Shown here in pieces: positions 49,359 through 60,592 of a stretch of 64,000 nucleotides of DNA. The stretch's first letter is position 1. The number at the start of each line of letters is the position of its first letter. The notes below the pieces were generated by a model. That model saw only the letters and a list, made by a program, of their open reading frames with translations, ran no database searches and was not told the DNA's origin. The translations under genes were made by a program, and so were the position numbers. Source of the stretch: Holacanthus passer (Eukaryota; Chordata; Actinopteri; Pomacanthidae); assembly GCA_025331565.1 (NCBI GenBank), contig JAFREQ010000034.1, positions 4,650,001 to 4,714,000 of the forward strand. Direction: 5' to 3'.

Positions 49359-51596
49359 CTGGGGGGAAGAGAAAGAAATGAATCGTGAGTATGTTGAAAG
49401 AGGAACACATTCAAAGAACATTTAAAAAAAAAAAAAAAGATTTATTTTTTTTTTCAGAGAAGAGGACAATATGTGAGACATATCAACCAGAGAGAAGCTG
49501 ACAGGCAACATGAAGTGGGCTGACATAAAGGAGCATTTTGACTAATTACAGACATTATGAAAATTAAGATCTGGCTGTTCATTAATGAGTGAAGCAGACT
49601 AATGGCGTCAAATTACTTGTCTAAGAACATCTTCTGGCAGGGTAATAAGCACAGGAGCCAGAGAGATATGAAGACAAATGTGCTATAAAATAGACACTAT
49701 AATTAAACTCTGAAGAAACTCAGGTCGGTGTATTTTGTTCTGGCTTCTGCACAGTACATTACCAACGCCATAATCCCTATTTTCACTGACACTGAAAGTC
49801 CACGCTAGATCATGTTTTGGTCATCTATTTCTGCTCTATCTTGTTTTGCACCAATAAAAGGGAAACAGATTAAAACGAGAGAAGAGGAAAAGGAGGAAGA
49901 TACAGGATGTCAAAATTTGTTAAATATTTTATGAGCAGTGATGATACGAAGGGATAAAGCTAAACTCTGCTGAACTTCTTGAACATGTTTTCTTGTTCTC
50001 CCTCTCTTTGTGTGGCCACCTGGAGCGATGACAAGCATCCAGCAAAGCCTGGTTTTGATTGGCCGACCTGGACCGGAGATCTTTTGAGGATGAAAGGGTG
50101 GTTGGACGAAGGAACTGATCTTGCCTCAGAGAGGGATGGAGAGAAGGTCGTACAAGCCGACCCTTCGCACTGCCTAGATTATACAAGACTAGATTGCTTT
50201 AAGCAGCAAACCATGAGTTTCGAGATGTATAATAATTAGATTTTATTCTATCTTATTAGACCTAGGGATGAATATTGTTTAAAATTTCATATCTCAGATT
50301 CAGTTTTGATAGCTTAGTTTTAAGATAAGATAAACCTTTATTCGTCCCACAGTGGGCAAATTTGCAAAGAATGTAAACACGTTTTTCACATTTCATAAAA
50401 TATTCCAAACTTCTCATTACATCATTGTTTAATCTTCTCTTAAGCACCCTTATAATAACTTTGCCCAAATAAAATATTGATTTGGAGTCTGCTGATTTCC
50501 TAATGTGTATCAACTAATATCCTATAAAGGAATACTTCAAACCAAGCGTTTGACGGCAACTCTTAATACTTGACTTTCATGCTTGTGCAGACTTCAACCC
50601 GACATGTTGCTACTCCAGCGGTAGTGCACCTCTCATGTCTCTGCCAATCTACTTCTGACTAATAGGAATCCAGCAGAGCCGTGCTGTGGTCTAACACTCT
50701 TCTCTCATTCTCACTTCTCTCACCTCATCCCTTGATGCCTCTGTGTGTTTGTTGTTTTCCTGCCAGTGTCGGGGGCTCCGCCATGTTAAAGGGGGCCCAG
50801 CCTGGGGTCTGGCGAGCGGCGGAGGGTTTTATAACCCCGTCTGCCTTCAGTAAGATTCAGCCCATAAACTTAACAGTCTGAACCGCATCACAGTGAGACT
50901 CAGCCCTCAGTCTTTGCCTCAGCTCCAGGCAGCGTATTTATTATTGTGCATACACACACAGACACCCACACACCCTCACTCACAAATGCATTCAAAAAGG
51001 CATCTGCACACACAAAAGCAACACACAAACTTTAGACTCTATTAGTCTCTATTTTTAGACTAAATGAGTTCCAAAGCAAGCTGCTGATGTTGTTGGCCTT
51101 AACACAGAGTCATTTGGATCCAAGCTACAGTCAAATTATGGCTGAGTTAAGTTAGGCATGTTACGATGCTAAACTAAAAGAGCCTGACGCCAGACAAGTA
51201 TAGCCCCGAGGTGCCTTGGAGCCCCATTCTCACATTAAGCGTGGAAATATGACTTCATATGTTTTTGTTGTATGTTGGCTAAGATGTGGTTTTTAATAGA
51301 ATTCCTCACCTCATTTCTATACCTTTGTGTCTGTTTATTTTAATTATAGCACAAAAACTTACATAAGTCTGCACAAAAAGTTCAGAATGACTGTTGAGAA
51401 TTACTGAAAGAATCAAGTTTGGAAGTTGTCATATTGCCAGCGTCTGTTTGAAGTGTATGGGAGCGGATCAACAAATGGTGCGTCTGTAAACTTATTGATC
51501 TTCAACTCAACCTAAAGTTATGCTGAATGAAATTTGTAATTTAAATTCAAGGCGATTATTCATGTTTCATGTTTAGATTGATGATACTTTGCTGAC
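49359..51596 (-). other. sash1 intron between window exons 8 and 9
   Basis: 2.2 kb without a recognisable exon. It includes a poly(A)/poly(T) stretch at 49423-49455 and, at 50324-50375, a short fragment (ataaacctttattcgtcccac followed by a purine-rich end). That fragment resembles the 3' tail of fish non-LTR retroelements. Confidence 0.5.
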
Positions 51597-52639
51597 CTTG
51601 TCAGAGTAGGGCTCCTCTGTGAGATCGATGCCCTCAGCTTCCAGCCGCTGCTCCAGGAGGGTGAGCAGGTCCGGACTCATCTTGGCGTGGGAAACCTTCC
51701 TCGCTACAGCCACCTTGCCCCCCAGGTCTGAGAGCCACGGTGGCTGCACTGCTGGTGGAGTGCCCGGCTCCTCGCCCATGGATGAGGCGGATGAGGTGGC
51801 GCAGGGGCTGGCGGGGGTGCTTGGGGTCTTGGCCGGCAAAGCGGGGGCACTGGGGCTGGGGCTGCTGCTGCTGCGGATTATGGGGCTACTGGGGTGAGAA
51901 CGGGTGATGGAGTGGGTAGGGGAGGGAGTGGGAGATGGCGAGGAGGGCAGGGAGAGAGGGGGGTGACGGAGGCCGTTGGCCAGTCTTTCCTTAGACTTCT
52001 TGGCAGGAACAGGAGGAGGGACTGGAGGCTTTTTGGGGTGAGTCCGGATGACCCTCTCCCCGCTTGCATTCGACTCAGGGGGACTTGGAGTCGGACTGGA
52101 GAGGGGCTCTGGAGAGTTGGGGGACTGGGTCATGCGACAAGGAGGGCGCAGAGGCAGCTGGGAGGGCACAGGGGGTCTGTCGGCCCTTCCTTTTGGGCTC
52201 ACAGCTGGAGGAGTCCCATTCTGAGCCGGGGAACCCTCGTCTCTAAACACCTTGTTTGGGCTGCTGTTGCCAGATTTGGGCGCTTCCTTGGTGAGTTTGA
52301 GCTCCACACCCAGATCCTTCTGCTCAAAGTTCTGCTCCCAGTGCAGATCTCCAAGAGAGTGGGAGCGTTTCAAGGGTCCAGTGGGCTGCGGGGGCCCGTC
52401 CAGGTCCTCGCAGCTGCGGCTGGCCAGGATGGGGGACTGTCTTTGGGATTTGCGCAGCCCCAGCAGGTTGAAGCCCTTCAGAGAGGGTTTGATGAAGAAG
52501 CTTTTTGGGAACTTTGTGCGCTGGTTCTTGCTGTTCTGTTGCAGGGCCTCTGTTGAGAGGGTCATGGGCAGGGTGGGGTAGTCTGGAGACTGGAGGCCTG
52601 CGGAAGAACGACTGGAACGGGAGGCCTTTCTGCTTTTAC
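51597..52639 (-). CDS. sash1: sash1 long exon (window exon 8): Pro/Ser-rich linker
   Basis: A 1,043-nt exon, phase 1 in and phase 0 out, encoding about residues 338-685 of the window protein. It starts GKSRKASRSSRSSAG, contains the conserved pair SRSCEDLDGP and KRSHSLGDLHWE, and then becomes a long disordered region rich in Pro, Ser and Thr. That region has several PxxP motifs, for example PPVPPPVPAKKS, which could bind SH3 domains. It ends with a short conserved helix, LLTLLEQRLEAEGIDLTEEP, before the donor GACAAG|GTCAGC. The acceptor is TTTTGCAG|GT. The exon is markedly GC-rich compared with its introns, which also produces long antisense frames with no meaning. Confidence 0.96.
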
Positions 52640-54297
52640 CTGCAAAATGAAAACATGTATCTTCTCTTAGTTCTGAGATGAAAGCACTTTCTCTCTAGTA
52701 TAACCAAAGTCTTTGATTGTTTAGCATTTTCTCTCTTTCGGTAAAGTGCAACACTGTTTTCCTTTATTAAGGTTTCTTTTGATAGCTGCAGATGTTAGTG
52801 AAGATGGAGCAAATTGCTATGGAGAAGGCAACAATACAGTATCTATGACAGAGTGACATAATACATAAATACTCTGGATCATGTACGATTGCATCATTGG
52901 AAAACATGCTCACAGCACCAATTATTTTTAACAAGTCTGCCAGAGTCAAGCCGTTTGCAAAACCTTCTTATTATTTAAGGCTTATCTGTAAACCACAGTC
53001 AGAATTAGACAAATGTTTATGAAAGAGGGAGGAGGTGGAGTGCCACTGGGAAAAGATAAGCTCTTTGACTCCTGACCAAACTGGCTGATTTGCTGTCATA
53101 GCAGCAGTCCCAAATATAGATATCTGGACAGGATAGTTCAGAAACACTGGAATGAAAGGGCGAAGCAACTTACCGTCTGTCCTCTGGTTTACAGAGCAAA
53201 ATGGAGGGATGAAATGGATGAGTGCCATATAGCGCAGCTTGCCAAGGAGTTTAAATGGTTGGATGACAGAAAGAAATTCGAAGATGGGATGTCATGAAAT
53301 ATCTCAGTGGTTCCCAGAAATGTTGAAAAAGTTAAGCATATTAGTGTTTGTTTATAAGGGATTATAATAAATTAAATTACATGACAGTTCTAAGAGACAC
53401 TACATTTAGTTGAATCACTATGTTATTTTAATTTCAGTGATGATGTCAGAGCAGAATGAGGTCTGCTGAATGTCCAATAAAACACCCTTCAAACTAAAAT
53501 GCAATACTAGCAATTAATTAATAAAAGTGAGCGTTGCCAATGTGTCAGTAGCTTCTGTTTGGTGGATGCATTATTGGATTTTACAGCAACTTCATCACTG
53601 GCAAGTTAAACATTAAATTTCTGTCACTATGATGTGTTTTATACACGGAAATGTAGACTGTAGACTGTAATAACTTGTTAACCAAAACATTGTTTGTATT
53701 AAATATATAATGAGAAATATTAGACTGATTAATTAAGATACATGAAATATGGTGTTTTCAAATAAATGAAACAGCCCATTAAACCTAAAGATGCTCTCAT
53801 TGTTTTTTTTTTTTTTTTGTTTTTTATAAATGATGCTCATCACGTCATGTATGAGTAAAAGCTGACAGATTACAGGAGTCATTTGATGATGTGAGGAAGA
53901 GTTCCTACATCTAGACACAGGAAACTGACACATGTATGTTAAAGAAAGGACCGCTGATTAAAAGAAAGCATAAATTCAGGGCTCAACAGAAACTTTTTCC
54001 ACAAAAGCAGAAAGTTTGAAATGACCTTCTCGTATTTAAATTTGCATGAAATGTTTTGCCAGTTCCCTCAACTCATGAATATTCATGAATATATCCATTA
54101 ATATTGAGTAACATATTAACGACTTTATGAATTTGTAAAAGCGGAACTGTTGAACCCTGAAACTGCAGGAAGAAATGCAAAATGTTTACTAAAAGCTATG
54201 CAGCTAGTTGAACAGCGTTTAGTGGCACGGCGGGAAAAAACAGACAGGGGGGGAAAAAAAGGCCAAATATAAAAAGAAAGCAAGCAGAAAGAGTCCT

Positions 54298-54888
54298 TTT
54301 ATTTAAAGAAGTGGCTTTTATTCCACAACTTAAATCTCTACTGTGGCAGATTGCACGCTTTACTGCTGAACCTGAATGACACATACACACATAAAAGGGA
54401 AACCCAGTAGTTACGCTGGAACCCGACAGTTATAGAGAGAAGACAAGGTTTGACAAAGCAGTGATTTATGAGTTATGGAGCTGTTAAAAAGAATGTTTTG
54501 CGTGGAAGAAAGAAAGAAAGCATACAGTCTTATGCAGGAGGATAGAGCAGGTTTAAAAAAAAAAAAAGAACAAAGAAGAAATCTCACAAAATAAGACCTC
54601 GATAATATCTTACAATCTATGCACTACAATTTAAAAATATTTTCATCCACATCCTTTTTTTTTTTAGGCACATACTGTATGATTGTTTGTGCAATATGGT
54701 CATTATGAACACAACGGAAGTGACAAACGGTATGAAGACAAGAGACTGAAACGGCAGCTGTGATCTGATACCTGACTAGTACATTTCTTTTTAAAACCTT
54801 ATCAGCCTATAGAATCACCACTGCAATGAAACAGGCATTTAATGACATGCTACTCTGCAAGCTCTTCTGCTATATTAAAAAAAAACAC
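54298..54888 (-). other. Putative 3' UTR and poly(A) signals of the short sash1 form
   Basis: AT-rich non-coding sequence directly downstream of the candidate alternative stop. It contains no ORF of note. It ends with two canonical AATAAA hexamers on the minus strand, at 54317-54322 and 54298-54303. Their spacing to the stop (about 570-590 nt) is normal for a 3' UTR. This supports, but does not prove, polyadenylation inside the intron. Confidence 0.45.
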
Positions 54889-55136
54889 TTAAAAGAAATA
54901 CACTCTGGGCTCATAATCATCTTCCCGATATCCTTCTATCAGCCCGGTATCCACAGGTGGAAGAGCTGGGAATCCATGACTGGGCAGTGAGTTAGTTCTC
55001 ATCAGAACAGTTCTGTGTTTTGGGGAGGGTCTCTCCCTCCGTGCTCCCAGCATTGTGGGGTGGACTAGGCTTAGCGGTCTTGGACCTGGCTCCCTCTCAG
55101 TTACAACTGGACTTTGGCACTGACGATACAGAATGC
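54889..55136 (-). CDS. sash1: Candidate alternative terminal exon of sash1
   Basis: A minus-strand frame stays open for 81 residues from a strong acceptor (TTTCCATCTTATAG|GC at 55137-55138) to TAA at 54891-54889. Its phase fits the preceding exon exactly: the split Gly becomes GGC and reading continues ILYRQCQSPVV. Codon choice looks coding. The product is basic and Pro/Ser-rich, contains RTNSLPSHG, a basophilic-kinase-like motif, and ends in an acidic/aromatic tail, EDDYEPRVYFF. Two AATAAA signals lie 570-590 nt downstream (54298-54303 and 54317-54322). A transcript ending here would lose the Pro-rich linker and the second SAM domain. I do not recall this exon in mammalian SASH1. The alternative is a chance ORF in the intron, which the phase, acceptor and poly(A) signals argue against. 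Confidence 0.6.
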
Positions 55137-55473
55137 CTATAAGATGGAAAGAGTGGTGAAGAAAGCGGAGTGACAGGAGAGTTAAAGTTAAGAGTTTATG
55201 AGGTGGTGAGGGGTTGTTTCTCTGGAGCACCCGTAGTAGGCGGGTAAAAAGGTTTTAGGGCACAAAGAGGTGACTGGCAGGTATTGGTCCAGAGGAGTGA
55301 GATGGGTGAGGTGTTGCAGAAGCATGGCAAGAGATGGAGCAGAGGTGGAAGCCCACAGCGGGGAGAAAGGCGAAGGAGTCGCTGTGGCACTACAGCAGGG
55401 CTAGGCTAGACCAAGACTAGGTCCCAGTGGGTCTTGGGTAATGGTGGTCTAGGCTACGCAAAGCTATCATTAC

Positions 55474-55602
55474 CATTCTCCAGGTTCTCATTGCTCTCGT
55501 AGCAGCCGGAGTCTCGCGGGGAGTCTCCCACCAGGCCCCGACCATCGGACAGCAGCTTCTCCTGGGAGCCCGACAGGCCGCTGCGCTCTGGATCGCTGCT
55601 GC
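55474..55602 (-). CDS. sash1: sash1 exon (window exon 7): post-SAM1 Ser-rich linker
   Basis: A 129-nt exon, phase 1 in and phase 1 out. After completing the split Ser it encodes a Ser-rich segment with GSQEKLLSDGRG and the conserved SPRDSGCYESNENLEN. SPRDSGCYES is shared with mammalian SASH1. The acceptor is TTTCCAG|GC and the donor is AATG|GTAATG. The phase-1 donor is compatible with two downstream acceptors: the long exon at 52639, giving full-length protein, and the segment at 55136, giving a short C-terminus. Confidence 0.95.
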
Positions 55603-56147
55603 CTGGAAAGACACACAGGATATAGCAACATCATTAGGGTTGAATGTATTTCAATTACTTTTAAATTATTTTTGTAACCCTAACCCTAACCCTTCCCATT
55701 ATTTAAAAATGATTGCTGTCTATGAATATATCAATCTTTTCTCAATATGAATTAAGTTATTTTGGTTTGAACTTTAGTTGATTTTTTTGCCACACAGCTG
55801 AAGTGCATGCTACAATTTTAGCAAGAAAAGTAATTACCGCTGCTTCTTATGCAGTTATAGTAGCATATAGTAATAATGACATTTCAAAGTACAGCTCAGT
55901 ACTCAGAAATGACAATGATTTAGAAAGGACGACTTATGACAGTCTTCCGTACACAAACACACCGGTGCACATAGACACATTGAAATACCGGGTACCTGCA
56001 AACATTTTTCCTGGGAAACACCAATATCTTAATTCCAGGTCTTCAACCCTCATCAAAATACAGATGTGATACATCTCAGTCGGGGAGTTTGAGCGAGTTG
56101 GAATCATCGCTCAGGTGTGTGTACATGCTTTTTCTAAGTCTACTTAC
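55603..56147 (-). other. sash1 intron between window exons 6 and 7
   Basis: 545 bp, AT-rich, no exon. It contains three perfect telomere-type units at 55675-55692. Confidence 0.7.
55675..55692. repeat. Interstitial telomere-type repeat (TAACCC)3
   Basis: Three perfect TAACCC units, equal to TTAGGG on the minus strand, inside a sash1 intron. Confidence 0.9.
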
Positions 56148-56298
56148 TGTCATACTCCTGCAGCAGCTCGACAGCGGTGAGCAGTACGGCTCTGTGCTGA
56201 GGATCTCTGATGTTCAGCTCGTCCAGGTCCTCCTCTTCCAGCAGCTTGAATGTGTCCAGGTCCTCGTAGCCGTTGAACAGGAACGTGGGCATGTGCTC
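56148..56298 (-). CDS. sash1: sash1 exon (window exon 6): first SAM domain
   Basis: A 151-nt exon, phase 0 in and phase 1 out. It encodes EHMPTFLFNGYEDLDTFKLL, then EEEDLDELNIRDPQHRAVLL and TAVELLQEYD. This is the body of SAM1, roughly residues 232-295 of the window protein when joined to the previous exon. The hydrophobic pattern and the DLDELNI and HRAVLLTAVELL helices are typical of the SASH/SLY family. SAM domains here mediate self-association and partner binding. The acceptor is CACGCAG|GAG and the donor is GACA|GTAAGT. Confidence 0.97.
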
Positions 56299-58845
56299 CT
56301 GCGTGACAGAAACATCACGTGTGAGTTCAAAGCTTTGAGGAGATAAGAATGAACAAATACAGTATACTGGAGAAAAATACAATTTGGATCAGAGTTACTT
56401 TGGGGTAGAAGCATAAAATACATAAATTGCAAACATCGAGGTGGGGTAATGAGAAAAGAGTGGGGTACACACTTCTCATCTGCTTATAATTTCCCATCCA
56501 CATTGTGTAATTTAAACCGCTGCCAAGCCAACTCTAAACTGCTATTTTGATTTTTTAGATGGCATGTAATCACTGTAAGCCATGGCTAATTCAGTTCTGG
56601 TTGCCTCAACTGTCAACACACTTTAATATGGCACAAACTTGGCCATGTTGACAGGCATATAAAAGTGAGTTGTAGCAACGTTAGTGAGTTCGCTGCACCA
56701 ATCAAAAACACGGCGCAGCCAAAATCCCTGAGCTATTCTGGCCGTGACCAAAATGGCAAACAGGACTTGAAAGGGAAACCCGCCAACCTAATGTGGAAAC
56801 AAGAAGAGCTGAAGGTGGGAACTGCTACATCAAAGTGCTCTTCAACCACAGACGACAAAGTTTTACACACTAAGACAAACAACCAGAGCTTGTCACCCAA
56901 ACCGCTGTGTTATCTAAGACACCATCAAATAGAAAACCTTTAAAATCTAGAAACACCGTGTGTGTGTGTGTGCACAGTCAGCTGACACCATCATTCAACA
57001 CTCTCATAACTGCATCCACTTTGGATGTTGCTGGGCTCCGGGTTTGTGTGACCCACACACTTTGTTGGACGAATACATAGACTGTGTGTCACCAGCGAGA
57101 CCATCAATTACAATGGTGGAGTCCACAGAGGAGAACTGTGTGTCTCTGTTCTATTTCTGCTGGATGATGCAGGACTAAACAAAGGACCACCAGCTAACAC
57201 AAACACAGGCAGCCGGGGCCTCTCCCTCGCAGTTTCTTTTGTCTTTCTGGCCGGTCGAAAAAACTCAAACAGGTTCCAAATCCAAAGATTATTTGGCAGA
57301 GAAAGCATCATCCTGAAAGTTTGCAGATTTACGCTTTATGACAGACAGGCACTGTTGATGCCTGTTCCAAATTCTGGCTTGCCAGCTTAACCAAATGTTA
57401 CTTAGCATTTCTGAAAGTACACAACAACACTCTTGCTCCTTTGATCTAGGACAGCTTAATCATAACTGTATGGAGCTCGAGCCACTTCTGTGAACAAGGA
57501 TGCTGCAAAAGACAGAAACGGGAAAAACTTGCAGAAAACAAGAGAGGTGCTCTTAAGCAGTTATGCTTAACATTTATATATCATGGGAAAAAATCCCCCT
57601 CTACAAACAAAAACATTATTGTGTCATCTAAAAAACTGTGCTACTCTTAAACAAACAAAAAAAAAATTACTCAAAACACGGCCTCAAATCAGGTCACTGC
57701 GAAACACTACTCGACCTTAAAACTAGTCATAAAAGACTTAATTTAAGCAACGAAGCTTCACAAAATTAAGATAAAATGCTCTTAATGTTAGATTGTTTTC
57801 TGTTTATGTTTATTTCAGCCTAAATTCATTTGCTGCAGTGTTTATGAAAAGTGAAGACTACTTATGTTGACACAAGTGAAATAACTGAAAGCAAATGGTG
57901 CTTGACACAATCACTTAGGTTAGATAAGAAAACTGTGGGACTGGAATTTATTTTTACTTTTTCATCATCTAAAGGACACAAATTACGGAATGAGAAACTA
58001 AACTAGTCTGGGAGAGAATACACAGTGGCTGCACGCTGGAAACTGCTCTGTGTTTAGTCCAGGTCGCCCACTGCAGAGAAACCCGACCGAGCAGACAGGA
58101 GTGCTCTGATGCACTTGTAACACCCAGACTCACAGCTCAGGACGCCCGGGCTGCAAAATTAATAACGTGCTCGGGATCTTTAATCTGGAGCTTGGCTATT
58201 AGGCTGGCCAGAGATAAAACAGACAACCCACAAAAGTCTTCTCTATTCGGGGAGATGAGGCCTGCTGGCTGCCTGAGTGGGAGGAGATGATATCAAGCTC
58301 ACAGCTCTGTGTAGGTTTTGATGAAAGATGCGAGTTATTTGTCAGGGCGTGGTTGTGAGAATGTGGGTGTTAATGTTTATGCCTCTGCGTCAGATCAAAC
58401 ATCCTAAGATGTGCAGCCTGTAATTGCCTACACTATATTTATCTCTGTTCGTCTGCAAAAGTGTTTTGAAGATATCGGCCAAAAACAATATTTTCGTTTA
58501 CTTCTTGAGTTTTGTTTTCTCCTATTTAGCTGCCAGATGGGTGGGGTTTGTCATGTCGGACAATTCGGGGACTTCTGCAAAGTTTATGCAAGGGACAAAA
58601 ACCAGTGTAGGTAAACATTTTGTTTTAAGATTATTTTTTGTTTCAATTTCTGCTTTACAGGAGAGAGCAGGTGTGTGCACGACCAGGTGAGATACCAGAC
58701 TGCCCCACCAAAGTAGTAAATCCACTAAACTTTTCTGCCACTGAAAACTTGACAAACAGCGAGCGAGATGACCTGGTGCGGTAAATCCAACATATTTGGT
58801 ATTCAGTGCATGGCAATACTGTACCAAATCTGGCACGCCTGCTAC
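56299..58845 (-). other. sash1 intron between window exons 5 and 6
   Basis: 2.5 kb. No exon, RNA gene or complete repeat was recognised. Confidence 0.6.
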
Positions 58846-59055
58846 CTTGAGGTTGATGCGCTCCAGCAGCTCCTCCACCGACGTGGGTTTGGGTGGTCGG
58901 CCCTTCCTCCGTCTCCTCACGGGTCTTTTGGGCTTCTCCTCTTCTTCACTCAGCACGTCCACATAGATGAACTTGAAGGTGCCCACTTTGTTGTTCAACA
59001 GGCCCATCCATGTCCCCATGGGTGGCTTACTGATGATGTCGATCACATCACCTCG
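58846..59055 (-). CDS. sash1: sash1 exon (window exon 5): second half of SH3, basic tract, start of SAM1
   Basis: A 210-nt exon of 70 codons, phase 0 at both ends. It begins RGDVIDIISKPPMGTWMGLL and runs through GTFKFIYVDVL, completing the SH3 domain by about residue 209. The n-Src/distal region has a single Trp (GTWMG). Next comes an acidic-basic stretch, EEEEKPKRPVRRRRKGRPP, a likely nuclear localisation or charged docking segment. It ends TSVEELLERINLK, the first helix of the first SAM domain. The acceptor is TTGCCAG|CGA and the donor is CTCAAG|GTAGCA. Confidence 0.97.
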
Positions 59056-59352
59056 CTGGCAAGGTCACAATGACAAGAATTCAGACTCTAACTTTTGCAT
59101 TTACATGTTTAACCTGTTGTTAAACTAAAAATACTGAGACTAAGATGGAAAAATTAACAGTTAAAGTAAAAGAAAGGCTCCCCAACCAACCACATGCACA
59201 ATTGCACATTATATTTCTCAAATGTATGTGTATGTGTAAACATCTGGTAAGATGCACCCTAAATAAATTGCAGAGGCTTCCAGAGTTATGCGACTTAAGT
59301 GAATTGAACCCGTGTGTGCGCAATCATTTCCATGTCTCAAAGTGTGTTTTAC

Positions 59353-59522
59353 CTTCAGTTTGAGGGAGTCTGTGTCGTAGGGGCTGGGGGTGAAGTCTGT
59401 ATGGACTCGCGCACGGCCACAGAACGGTCCTCTGTACGGCGGCTCTTCATCGTCACCATCCTCCGACTTCACACTTTCTCTGTTGCTGGCTGACGAGTCG
59501 GTGGTGCTCACTGTCTGACCAC
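59353..59522 (-). CDS. sash1: sash1 exon (window exon 4): start of the SH3 domain
   Basis: A 170-nt exon, phase 1 in and phase 0 out. It encodes GQTVSTTDSSASNRESVKSE, an acidic DGDDEEPPYRGPFCG segment and the first half of the SH3 domain (RARVHTDFTPSPYDTDSLKLK, about residues 154-174 of the window protein). The usual ALYDY motif of SH3 domains is replaced by ARVHTDF, a known peculiarity of this family. The acceptor GCGTCCAG|GT is preceded by (TG)12 in place of a normal pyrimidine tract. Because 170 is not a multiple of three, skipping this exon would shift the frame. Confidence 0.96.
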
Positions 59523-60459
59523 CTGGACGCAAACACACACACACACACACACACACGTAGATTTACAGAAGCTGTAAAATGACAGCCTGTAAAAGCTTCA
59601 TTGGTCACTTGTTACATAGGTGTTTAAATGCACTGGTTAATGGAAGGTTCCTTTATACTGTGTATCAATGCAGTAAATCTTGACTCAAGCTCTTCAAAAC
59701 ATGGTCATGGTCATTGTATAACAGCTTGCATTTGTCAAGTAGCTTTACAAGGTTAAATATAAGCGCTGCATTGATTTTATTGTGTCTTATTTTACTACAT
59801 TTTTGTGTGTGCAGTGAGTGGAAAACTTCTTGTATTACAGATCCTGGAAGAGGCTGAGCATTTGCTGCTCATTTCTTTCTGCATCTGAGGGAAGGCTGTT
59901 GAAACTATCAACGTGTGGGAATCGGAGAGGCAAGACTTCCTACCTAATCATTACCGTATGTTTGCCTGTCTGCCTGCGTGTTTGTGTGCATGTTCTTAGG
60001 CTTTGAATCGCTGTACGACGGCCAAGTCTCCGATTCGCCCTGAGCTTGAAATGAGTTTATTTTATCCCAAAATATGTGACGGAAACAACAGGTTGAAGTA
60101 ATCAGGAGATGTAATTAGACAAGGCAAACAGAGAGGTCAGAACTCAATGAGATCACAACACACGAGACGGCTGGCAGGACTTGGCGTGATCGAGAGAGAT
60201 GGAGTTGCTCTTCATCACTCCACAAAAATCATAATTGGTAGACATGTAATGCCAGAAGTGCAGAAAGGTTATCTCTGTGTACTTGCAAATGTTATGAGCA
60301 CCACCTAGTGTTAAACATGGCTCAAAACAGGCTATCAATTTAAATATGCACTAAATACTCAATGTTTAGGTGCATTTAATTTTTGTGCTCCCTAAAATCC
60401 ATTTTAAAATATCAGCCTTACAAGCTGTGCCTTTTCTAAAACAATGATTCTTGTCTTAC
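59523..60459 (-). other. sash1 intron between window exons 3 and 4
   Basis: 937 bp with no exon. Its 3' end is the (TG)12 run abutting the next acceptor. Confidence 0.7.
59533..59556. repeat. (AC)12 = minus-strand (TG)12 at a splice acceptor
   Basis: Twelve AC units whose left edge is about 9 nt from the AG of the sash1 SH3 exon. Confidence 0.95.
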
Positions 60460-60592
60460 TCATTGAACTCTGTCCGCTGAGTGAACTGCGCAGACTTTCC
60501 ACTGAGCCTCCGGCCTTAAGCTTCGGTTTCTCCAGAGAGTCTGTGTCAGGCTGAGGGGACTGAGGGGAACCAGGGGCTCCATCCGGACTGGA
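60460..60592 (-). CDS. sash1: sash1 exon (window exon 3): Ser/Pro linker of the SLY region
   Basis: A 133-nt exon, phase 0 in and phase 1 out. It encodes SSPDGAPGSPQSPQPDTD and then the conserved stretch KPKLKAGGSVESLRSSLSGQ, ending SSM plus the first base of a Ser codon. The acceptor is TTTCAG|TCC and the donor is ATGA|GTAAGA. The second half is almost unchanged in mammalian SASH1, whereas the Pro-rich first half varies. The split Ser is completed by the first two bases of the following exon, giving SSMSGQTVS as in the family. Confidence 0.95.

Larger units (their letters stand above)
52640..55473 (-). other. sash1 intron between window exons 7 and 8
   Basis: 2.8 kb. Its upstream end carries the candidate alternative terminal exon and its 3' UTR (54298-55136). 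The remainder (52640-54297) is AT-rich with no exon seen. Confidence 0.6.

Noticed and set aside
51894..52556. 220-codon plus-strand ORF
   Set aside because: It is the antisense of the GC-rich long sash1 exon; few antisense stops are expected there and the protein has no recognisable features.
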